Assembly: GCA_023898685.1 (NCBI GenBank)
Contig: CP060234.1
Coordinates: forward strand, 1,178,001 to 1,242,000
Length of the DNA: 64,000 nt
Direction of reading: 5' to 3'
From: Phycisphaeraceae bacterium
Lineage (GTDB): Bacteria > Planctomycetota > Phycisphaerae > Phycisphaerales > UBA1924
Part shown: piece after piece, positions 58,024-64,000 of the stretch
Layout of the letters: every line of letters starts with the position of its first letter
Position numbering within the stretch: position 1 is the first letter of the stretch
Translations under genes and position numbers: made by a program
Notes under the pieces: generated by a model
Seen by the model: only the letters and a program-made list of their open reading frames with translations
What the model was told of the DNA's origin: nothing
Databases searched by the model: none

Positions 58024-59373
58024 ATGCGTGTGATGATGATGGTCCAGCCGGGCCGGAACTCGCGGGATGTGATGCTGGATGTGGAGGCGGGCTTCCGCCA
58101 GGCCGGGCATGACGTGATCCGCTGGGAGTTCGAGCCCTTGTGGCAGCGGATGGCGGGCGCGAGCCAGCCGAGGCAGCGGGCCATGGTCGCGGCCTCGGTT
58201 GGCAAGGAGGTGTGCACGCGGGTCCATTCGGAGGGGATTGACTTCACGATCGCGATGTGGGCGAACGGTGTGCTGACGTTCGGCCTGGTGCCCGGGGCGG
58301 AGGGGAGGCCAGCGACCAGCATCTTCGAATGGGCGAAGGTGCGGCACGTGCTGTTCTGGCTCGACGCGCCACATTGGGCCCACCAGGGCGACGCGACCCA
58401 GTTGTACCGCACGCCGATCGTCGCCGAGCCGAGCCTGTTCCATGTGATCAACAACGAGGGTCTTGCCCGCGAGATGCGCGAGGTGATGGGGTTCGGGCAG
58501 GTGCTCGCGAGGCGGTACGGCGTGAACCCAGAGGTCTTCAAGCCCTGGCCGGGCCTCGCCGCCGCCCACGACATTGTTTTCAACCTCGGGGCGGGCGACC
58601 CCGAGCCGACCGATGCGATCAGGCGCGAGCTGGAATCGGACGACCCGGACCTCGACGCGATCCGGCGGGCGTCGGTGGACGAGGCGAGGCGGCGCATGGG
58701 TGCCGCGGCCGCCGAAGCGGGCGACCTCGGTCCCGGTGTCGACGGACTGCTCGACGCGTGGGTCGCCTCGCAGATAGAACGACCCGGGACGCCCCTGCTC
58801 GATCGGCTCGCCGTGGTGGCGGAGAAAGACCCGGGACTCGCGGCCCCGCTCGAGGCCGTGAAGCGCACGCCGACGGCCTTCGTGCAGATCGCCGAGCACG
58901 CGAGGTCGATCGAGCGATGGCGTCGGGCGTTCACGATCGCGTACCTGTCGAGGCACTTCAACTGCGCGGCATTCGGCGCGGGCGACCTGTCGGGTTGGCC
59001 GCATCAGGCGAAGCTGTACGGCCCGTCGCCGTACCACGGGATGTCAAGGGTGTACGGCCTGGGTCGGATCGGGCTCAACGCGATGCGTTGGCAGGATGAC
59101 GGGGGGCTCAACATCAAGCCGTTCGAGATCACGGCGAGCGGCCGGGCCTGCCTGTGCGACCGGCGGGGCGGGCTCGCCGATCTGTTCGAGATCGGGACCG
59201 AGATCGCGGCGTTCGGCTCGCCGGGCGAGGCGCGTCGCGTCGCGGCGGAGTTGCTGGCCTCGCCCGTGAAGCTGGCGGCGATGGCCGAGGCGGGGCGGGC
59301 GCGCACATTGCGCGACCACACCTGGGCGCGTTGGGCCGACGATATCTGCGACTTCGTGATGGGTGGCGCATGA
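58024..59373 (+). CDS. CgeB-like glycosyltransferase (GT-B)
   Basis: 449 residues from the ATG at 58024. It begins MRVMMMVQPGRNSRDVMLDV and continues through GFRQAGHDVIRWEF, KVRHVLFWLDAPHWAHQGDA, RIGLNAMRWQDDGGLNIKPF and a C-terminal ADLFEIGTEIAAFGSPGEAR, the pattern of spore-protein CgeB / DUF3880-glycosyltransferase-1-2 proteins (YGL..I..L...R...D.G.N.R.FE). The acidic helical insert at ~185-300 is unusual in length. It would add a sugar to a lipid- or protein-bound acceptor at the membrane. The stop overlaps the start of the O-antigen ligase-like gene (ATGA), so both act in surface polysaccharide assembly (inference from context). Confidence 0.78.
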   Translation: MRVMMMVQPGRNSRDVMLDVEAGFRQAGHDVIRWEFEPLWQRMAGASQPRQRAMVAASVGKEVCTRVHSEGIDFTIAMWANGVLTFGLVPGAEGRPATSIFEWAKVRHVLFWLDAPHWAHQGDATQLYRTPIVAEPSLFHVINNEGLAREMREVMGFGQVLARRYGVNPEVFKPWPGLAAAHDIVFNLGAGDPEPTDAIRRELESDDPDLDAIRRASVDEARRRMGAAAAEAGDLGPGVDGLLDAWVASQIERPGTPLLDRLAVVAEKDPGLAAPLEAVKRTPTAFVQIAEHARSIERWRRAFTIAYLSRHFNCAAFGAGDLSGWPHQAKLYGPSPYHGMSRVYGLGRIGLNAMRWQDDGGLNIKPFEITASGRACLCDRRGGLADLFEIGTEIAAFGSPGEARRVAAELLASPVKLAAMAEAGRARTLRDHTWARWADDICDFVMGGA

Positions 59374-60611
59374 GCGCGCGGTCGGACATCTGGCGGCGCA
59401 TCGCCGAGGGGCTGCTGCTGGCCTATGTCGCGACGCTGCCGGCGGGGGCTCTGCTGCCAACGGAGGTGCGGAACGCATTGATCTACGGCGTGGCGCTGTT
59501 CGGCGTGCTCGACGCGGCGGTGGGGCCACCAGGCCCCGGCCTGCGTGGGGTGTGGCCCGTCGGGGTCTTTCTGGGTGTTCATGTGCTGACGATCTTCACG
59601 TCTGAACACAGGTCACTCAGCCTCGGTCTCTCGGTGTTCATGCCGGTGGTCGCGATGATGTTCGTCGTGTCGCAGCGGGTTCTGGTCGGCCCGAGGGCGA
59701 TCGGGAGGCTGTATGCGGCGTTCGGATTCGTCGCGGCGGCGATCGCGATCGATGGCGCCGTGCAGGCGGTCTTCCGCGTGGATCTCTTGCGGATGCAGCC
59801 GACGCCGGACGCCTTCGATCGCGTGCACGCGTCGCTGCCGCACCCCAACGACCTTGTGATGGTGCCCATCCTGCTGCCGTTCCTGTTCGAGTCGCTGCGG
59901 GCGCTGGGCCGGAAGTGGCTCGTTGCGGGAGTGCTGGTCATCGGGCCCGCGGTGGCGATCACCCTCGTCGCGAGCAAGAGCCGCAACGCGTGGCTGACGA
60001 TGGCGGGTGTGCTGATGGTGTGGTCGCTGCTCGTGCTGGGGTGGCGTTGGGCGCTCGGCCTGATGGGCCTGCTGGGCGGGGCGGCGGCCCTGCTCTACGC
60101 GCTCGATTTCTGGGGCCTGCGTGCCCGCGTGAACGACTTTCTCAGGCTGCGCCAAGATGGGCGTGTTGGCCTGTGGCTCGTCGCCTGGGCGATGTTCAAG
60201 GACTCCCCCTGGCTGGGCAAGGGCGTCTTCACGTTCGGCGAGTATTACCACCCGCGTTGGTATTCGCTGCACGTGCGTTTCCCCAGGTGGTACACGCCGG
60301 AGCCACTGATCATCCCCTGGGCGCACAACCTGGTGCTCGAGATGCTCGGCGAGCGGGGCCTCGTGGGGCTTGCGTCGTTCGTGTGGATGATCGGGGCGGC
60401 GGTTGCTTCCGTCGGGCGACGCCTGCTCGAGCCTCGCACCGCGGCCGCGGCGACGGCGCTCGCGGGCTTCCTCGGCGCGGGTCTGCTCGACCTGACGCTG
60501 ATGAAGGACTGGGTGGCGTTGCTGCTCTTCCTGCTGCTGGCGCTGCTTTGGCGGCTTGGGGCGGTGGATGAGCAAGATGTTGAGAACGGGACCGAATCGG
60601 CTACGCCTTGA
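59370..60611 (+). CDS. O-antigen ligase/polymerase family membrane protein
   Basis: 413 residues, about eleven helices. A long periplasmic-type loop after ~250 carries the Wzy_C features: AMFKDSPWLGKGVFTFGEYY and PWAHNLVLEMLGERGLVGLA, with the conserved His-Asn pair. Such proteins polymerise O-antigen or ligate it to lipid A core; planctomycetes also have members acting on exopolysaccharide or glycoproteins, so the acceptor is open. Short cytoplasmic tail (EQDVENGTESATP). Translationally coupled to the preceding glycosyltransferase and closed by the terminator hairpin at 60621-60644. Confidence 0.82.
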   Translation: MSARSDIWRRIAEGLLLAYVATLPAGALLPTEVRNALIYGVALFGVLDAAVGPPGPGLRGVWPVGVFLGVHVLTIFTSEHRSLSLGLSVFMPVVAMMFVVSQRVLVGPRAIGRLYAAFGFVAAAIAIDGAVQAVFRVDLLRMQPTPDAFDRVHASLPHPNDLVMVPILLPFLFESLRALGRKWLVAGVLVIGPAVAITLVASKSRNAWLTMAGVLMVWSLLVLGWRWALGLMGLLGGAAALLYALDFWGLRARVNDFLRLRQDGRVGLWLVAWAMFKDSPWLGKGVFTFGEYYHPRWYSLHVRFPRWYTPEPLIIPWAHNLVLEMLGERGLVGLASFVWMIGAAVASVGRRLLEPRTAAAATALAGFLGAGLLDLTLMKDWVALLLFLLLALLWRLGAVDEQDVENGTESATP

Positions 60612-60620
60612 ACTTCATGA

Positions 60621-60644
60621 AAAACCCCCGACAAGGGTCGGGGG
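60621..60644 (-). terminator. Terminator between convergent ligase and dockerin genes
   Basis: Stem CCCCCGAC / GTCGGGGG with a short AAGG-type loop. On the minus strand it is followed by TTTTT, so it mainly ends transcription of the dockerin gene at 60672; the same hairpin stands 14 bp after the ligase stop and may work both ways. Confidence 0.75.
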
Positions 60645-60671
60645 CTGGTTCTGGTTCATCGGCGGGCTTGC

Positions 60672-61724
60672 TCAGGGATGGCGGCGGCGGTAGGCCGTGA
60701 AGCCCAGCATGAGGCAGGCGCCGCTCACGGCGATGCCGGCGGTCAGCGTGCCGTGCCGACCGAGAGCGTAGGTGGGGTTGCCCCGATCGAACTCGATCGC
60801 GGCCATACCCCCGCCGTAGGTGTAGCAACTGTAGTAGTAGCCCGGGGGCGGCGCCTGGTTGCACGCGGCGGACTGGAAGGCGGTGACGAAGCCGAGCACG
60901 TCGGAAAGGTCGAACAGCCCGTTGCCGTCGATGTCGGCGAGCGGGTTCTGGCTGCCGAACCCGGTGACGAACGCGAGGACGTCGGAGAGATCGAGCAGGC
61001 CGCAGGGCTCGGCGATGTCGACCCGGCTGCACGGGGGAAGCAGGTTCGGGTTGAAGGTGAACTCGGCGGTGATGTCGGCGGCGAGGTTGAGGTGGGTCTC
61101 GACGAGGGCGGTCTCCCACGGGACGGTGAACTCATCGAGGATGAGCAGGGCGTGGAAGGTGACGGTCTGCCCGTCGAACGAGTAGAAGATATCGGTGATG
61201 ATGGCGTTGGCGTTGCCGAACGTGTCGAGCGCGGGCCCGGGCGGATCGATGGTGACGGGGCCGAGGCCGATGAAGTCGTAGATCGCCGAGGCGTTGCCGA
61301 GAAGGCGGACCGGGACGTTGCTGAACTGGAAGATGCCGCCCTTGCCCTCAGAGGGAATGCCGTCGGCGTTGATGGGCGGCGTGCCCGCCGGCAGCATGAC
61401 GCCGTCGAGGTCGAGCGTGAACGTGCCGCTTCCGAGGAACTGGCCGGCGTCGATAGAGCCGGTCGTGTCGGCATCGCCGGGCGGCGAGACGTCGAACGTG
61501 AAATCGTGCAGGGTGAATGTGGTGGGTACGTCGAGGTCATCGACCTCGATGGTGATCGAACCAGTGAGGCTCGGTCCGGCCAGGGCGCTGTCGGCGCCGA
61601 GGTAGGTGTCGTAGTCGGCCTGAATCTCGGCGCTCGAAGGCGCCACAAGGTCGAGCGTAAGCGTGTTCTGGGCGGCCGCTACCGAAACCGCGGCCGCGAG
61701 AGCGGTGGTCGCAAAGATGCGCAT
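60672..61724 (-). CDS. GC-type dockerin protein with C-terminal membrane anchor
   Basis: 350 residues from the ATG at 61724 with GAGAGGA upstream. Signal peptide MRIFATTALAAAVSVAAA, then ~215 residues of beta-rich sequence (SLTGSITIEVDDLDVPTTFT) resembling the next gene upstream. A GC-type dockerin at about 245-305: CSRVDIAEPCGLLDLSDVLA ... DIDGNGLFDLSDVLGFVTAF. Unlike its relatives the chain does not end in GCP: it continues ~45 residues (ACNQAPPPGYYYSCYTYGGG) into a hydrophobic helix (TAGIAVSGACLMLGFTAY) and RRRHP, a tail-anchor or sorting-like end. Double signals suggest both partner binding and membrane attachment. Last gene of the minus-strand dockerin row. Confidence 0.8.
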   Translation of the reverse strand: MRIFATTALAAAVSVAAAQNTLTLDLVAPSSAEIQADYDTYLGADSALAGPSLTGSITIEVDDLDVPTTFTLHDFTFDVSPPGDADTTGSIDAGQFLGSGTFTLDLDGVMLPAGTPPINADGIPSEGKGGIFQFSNVPVRLLGNASAIYDFIGLGPVTIDPPGPALDTFGNANAIITDIFYSFDGQTVTFHALLILDEFTVPWETALVETHLNLAADITAEFTFNPNLLPPCSRVDIAEPCGLLDLSDVLAFVTGFGSQNPLADIDGNGLFDLSDVLGFVTAFQSAACNQAPPPGYYYSCYTYGGGMAAIEFDRGNPTYALGRHGTLTAGIAVSGACLMLGFTAYRRRHP

Positions 61725-61925
61725 GGCGATCCTCTCTTCTTCCTGCCTGCAACGAAAGGTCGATGGGCGACCTGTTCCTCCAACGCGAGTATAGCAGAAT
61801 CGACCGGCCCGGCACCCCAGAATCATGGGGGACGTGGTGGTGGGCGGGCCGGCGGACAGGCGCTGGCGCCGCGCCCGCCGATTCTCGGACCGCTTGGGCG
61901 CCTTATGGGTGTCTGCCGAAGGGGA

Positions 61926-62747
61926 TCAGGGGCATCCGCCGGTGAACGCGGAGATGAACGCCTGCAGGTCGGCAAGATCGAAAACCCCCGCGGGGGGTGC
62001 GATATCGGCCGCCGGATCGTGGGCCAGGAACGCGGTCACGAACGCGCCGATGTCGGCGAGGTCGAGCACGCCGAAGGGCTCGGCGATGTCGGCGGCGTTG
62101 CAGCCCTGGGGCTGCGGTGCCTCGCCGGTGGCGACGAGCGTCGCCGAGCCCGTGAGCGTGAGGTCGGCGATGCCCGGGATGACATTCTGTGTTCCGTCGA
62201 TGGCGAGTGTTCCGGAGAGGGTGACGGTCGTGCCGTCGCTGGTGATATTGCCCGAGATGGGCGAGGCGAGCACGCCGAAGTCGGCCAGGTTGCCCGACCC
62301 GTTGTCGGAACCGACGAGAAAGAAGCTGTAGGAATACGAGTATGTGCCCCCGAGCACGGTGGGGACATCGGCGAAGGAGAACGCCGAGCCCGCGAGCCCG
62401 ACGGGGCCGACCGGCGTGCCCGGGTTGGCGTACATCGCCATGGCGTTCAGGAGGTTGGCGTCGGCGCTGCCCAGGAAGCCGTAGTCGAAGTGGAGAGCGA
62501 TGTTGCTGTCGAGCGCGATGATGAAGTCGTGGAGCGTGATGGCGGCGGGGGCGCCGTAGTCGTCGAGCTCAACCTCGATCGTGCCGCTGACGGTGCTGAA
62601 CGCGGAGTCGCTGTCGGAGCCGACGGGGGTGTCGAGCGTGGCGTTGACGCTGATGTTCGATTGCGTGTTGTCGATCGTGAGGACCACGGACTCGGCATTC
62701 GCCAAGCCGGCGGCGGCGAGCAGGCACGCGGCGGTGATACGAACCAT
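61926..62747 (-). CDS. Secreted GC-type dockerin protein
   Basis: 273 residues from the ATG at 62747 (AAGGAGAG upstream). Signal peptide ITAACLLAAAGLANA, a ~190-residue beta-rich domain (VSGTIEVELDDYGAPAAITL, LSGTLAIDGTQNVIPGIADL) related in pattern to the protein at 60672, and a C-terminal GC-type dockerin (CNAADIAEPFGVLDLADIGA ... GVFDLADLQAFISAFTGGCP). Neighbouring genes share composition, so this is probably a family expanded by duplication. Function unknown. Confidence 0.82.
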   Translation of the reverse strand: MVRITAACLLAAAGLANAESVVLTIDNTQSNISVNATLDTPVGSDSDSAFSTVSGTIEVELDDYGAPAAITLHDFIIALDSNIALHFDYGFLGSADANLLNAMAMYANPGTPVGPVGLAGSAFSFADVPTVLGGTYSYSYSFFLVGSDNGSGNLADFGVLASPISGNITSDGTTVTLSGTLAIDGTQNVIPGIADLTLTGSATLVATGEAPQPQGCNAADIAEPFGVLDLADIGAFVTAFLAHDPAADIAPPAGVFDLADLQAFISAFTGGCP

Positions 62748-62942
62748 GCGATCTCTCCTTCTCTCGGATCGGGACGGCCGGGCTCGACTTCCGGGCGATT
62801 CTCGGAACATCGCCGGCGGCACGAGCATACCAGACGCGGCCCCCGATCCCGAGAGCCGCGTCGCCGTTTTTCGGCGCCAGCTATCCCGGGGGGACGATCG
62901 GCGCCTCGGTGTTCGGAGAACGCTCTGGTTGGCCCGGCCCGG

Positions 62943-63743
62943 TCAGGGGCAGCCCGCGAGGAAGTCGGTCAGGAAGAGCGAGATGTCATCGAGGTCCCAG
63001 AGGCCGTTGCCGTCAATGTCGGCGAGCGAGATCTCGCCCAGGAAGTAGGTGACGAACCGCACGATGTCATCGCCGTCGAGTTGGAAGAGCGGCTCGGCGA
63101 GGTCGGCGGCGTTGCAGCCCGGGTCGGGCTCCTGGATGATGTAGTCGTCGGGGCCGTGGAGTTCGAGGCCCTCGGCTTCGGGGCGGAGCGTCCAGCCCAC
63201 CGAGACATCGGTGACGGGGATCCACACGTTCTCGGCCGTCCAGAGCCCGGCGTTGACCGCCTCCTGCGAGCGTTCGTCGGCGTGCTGATTGTCGCGGCCG
63301 TCGATCGACCACTGTACGTGGTCGACCATGTCATCGGGGTCGGAGAAGATGAGCTGCCCGCCGTTGGGCCAGAAGAGTTCGAGGGCGTAGGGCCGCCGGC
63401 TGAACGGTGTCGCGAAGGGGCCCAGATCGGCCTGATTGACCTGGTCCGGTTCGCCGGGCAGCGCGTCGTTGTTCATGTGGATGAAGAGTGAGGCGCCGGG
63501 TTCGAGGACGACACCGTTGAGGGCGTCGGCGAACGAGTACTGCAACGAGATGTGGTAGTTGTGGGTGCAGGTCCGCCAGCCGACGAGTGGCATTGCGGCG
63601 TCCGAGTAATTGTGCAACTCGATGATCCCGTGCACGAAGTCGACCGAGCGGTATTGGACCAGCCGCTCGGGGATCGAGGGCGTGCCGGCCATGGCGGATT
63701 GGGCAGGCAGGAGCAGCGGCGCGGCGAGCAAGAGTTGCTTCAT
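62943..63743 (-). CDS. Secreted GC-type dockerin protein
   Basis: 266 residues from the ATG at 63743. Signal peptide MKQLLLAAPLLLPAQSAMA. The domain that follows (~20-200; YRSVDFVHGIIELHNYSDAA, LNGVVLEPGASLFIHMNND, FWPNGGQLIFSDPDDMVDHV) resembles a lamin-tail (LTD)-like beta-sandwich, common on extracellular bacterial proteins: 'IIELHNYSD' and 'GQLIFSDPDDMVDHVQW' fit that fold by pattern. C-terminal GC-type dockerin (CNAADLAEPLFQLDGDDIVR ... DIDGNGLWDLDDISLFLTDF, AGCP). Function unknown. Confidence 0.82.
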   Translation of the reverse strand: MKQLLLAAPLLLPAQSAMAGTPSIPERLVQYRSVDFVHGIIELHNYSDAAMPLVGWRTCTHNYHISLQYSFADALNGVVLEPGASLFIHMNNDALPGEPDQVNQADLGPFATPFSRRPYALELFWPNGGQLIFSDPDDMVDHVQWSIDGRDNQHADERSQEAVNAGLWTAENVWIPVTDVSVGWTLRPEAEGLELHGPDDYIIQEPDPGCNAADLAEPLFQLDGDDIVRFVTYFLGEISLADIDGNGLWDLDDISLFLTDFLAGCP

Positions 63744-63845
63744 GTTTGGGCTCCGGTCGACGGGGCGAGAGCGCGAAGCGGGCCGACGGCTGACGGGCCC
63801 CACTTGTTTGTCGCAGATCTTGCGGTCTCCTGCAACGGATTCGTG

Positions 63846-63872
63846 AAAAAAAGACCGCCCCTTGCGGGGCGG
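63846..63872 (-). terminator. Intrinsic terminator of the dockerin gene at the window end
   Basis: Minus strand: stem CCGCCCC / GGGGCGG with a four-base loop followed by seven T's. It stands 31 bp beyond the stop of the partial gene at 63903. Confidence 0.85.
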
Positions 63873-63902
63873 CCTGGCGAATCACGGAATCAGGATTGCT
63901 GG

Positions 63903-64000
63903 TTACGGGCAGCCGGCCTGGAAGAGTTGGATGAACATGAGGATGTCAGAGAGATCCCAGAGGCCGTCGTGGTTGAAGTCGACCTGCGAGTTCTGGTTCT
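63903..64000 (-). CDS. GC-type dockerin protein, C-terminal fragment only
   Basis: The visible 32 codons encode the last calcium loop of a dockerin, NSQVDFNHDGLWDLSDILMF, then IQLFQAGCP and the stop at 63905-63903. The rest lies beyond the window. The loop Asp pattern (D-x-N-x-D) is intact. Fourth consecutive dockerin gene on this strand. Confidence 0.85.
   Translation of the reverse strand, partial: NQNSQVDFNHDGLWDLSDILMFIQLFQAGCP

Noticed and set aside
57624..58112. 162-codon open frame across the candidate RNA
   Set aside because: No recognisable domain, composition unlike real genes here, runs over the hairpins and into the start of the glycosyltransferase in another frame.
1..64000. 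CRISPR array, rRNA or tRNA genes
   Set aside because: No regularly spaced direct repeats with unique spacers were seen and no tRNA T-arm or conserved rRNA segment was recognised by eye; a tRNAscan or Infernal run would settle this.

Overview
The window is high-GC, densely coded bacterial chromosome, most consistent with a planctomycete of the class Phycisphaerae. The main reason is a set of seven secreted proteins carrying the planctomycete 'GC-type' dockerin module (Cys-x-x-Ala-Asp start, two Leu-Asp-Leu-x-Asp-Val calcium loops, terminal Gly-Cys-Pro). Supporting signs are a secreted protein ending in a PEP-CTERM-like tail, small membrane proteins with planctomycete-type CxxCGY...CPECG zinc ribbons, and tandem unlike ClpPs. 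There is no rRNA, recognisable tRNA or CRISPR array.

Layout. 1-1577: ammonium transporter (cut by the window edge) with a PII protein lacking the uridylylated tyrosine. 1609-8732: a secreted fibre-like protein, a decayed gene remnant, small zinc-ribbon membrane proteins, a degenerate MBL-fold protein and a PHP-glycosyltransferase fusion. 8740-10122: an intact IS630-type element (TA target, -1 frameshift) between inverted REP-like repeats. 10159-18447: PPDK with a histone-like lysine-rich tail, pabB carrying two palindromic elements inserted in frame, an SLC13/RCK permease, a propeller-dockerin protein and a zinc-ribbon protein. 18664-28234: flavin-dependent halogenase-like oxidoreductase, gamma-glutamyltransferase, MsrB-MsrA fusion, YidC, metallophosphoesterase and two overlapping clpP genes. 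28482-33405: secreted lysyl-endopeptidase-like protease with dockerin, a broken IS110 transposase between inverted palindromes, inorganic pyrophosphatase and a four-helix-bundle gene. 33449-37074: hpt-bPH2-coaE-rho. 37328-44808: AT-richer secreted proteins, a mid-chain dockerin protein, a large secreted protein and a flippase-like membrane protein. 44906-54211: DUF444 protein, a GldA/F/G-like ABC exporter operon, a PAS-GAF-receiver protein without kinase core, and an orphan ABC-2 permease. 54288-57368: rpoN, recR and a membrane-anchored phosphatase. 57369-60611: a 655-bp intergenic region with a candidate structured RNA, then a CgeB-like glycosyltransferase overlapping an O-antigen ligase/polymerase. 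60672-64000: four consecutive dockerin genes on the minus strand.

Together the genes are chromosomal housekeeping (nitrogen sensing, PEP/pyruvate conversion, folate precursor synthesis, purine salvage, CoA, proteolysis, membrane insertion, recombination, transcription) mixed with lineage-specific surface genes (dockerin proteins, polysaccharide synthesis). The most unusual layer is the repeats: several families of short palindromic elements sit between genes, flank insertion sequences and, in pabB, lie inside a reading frame that stays open.
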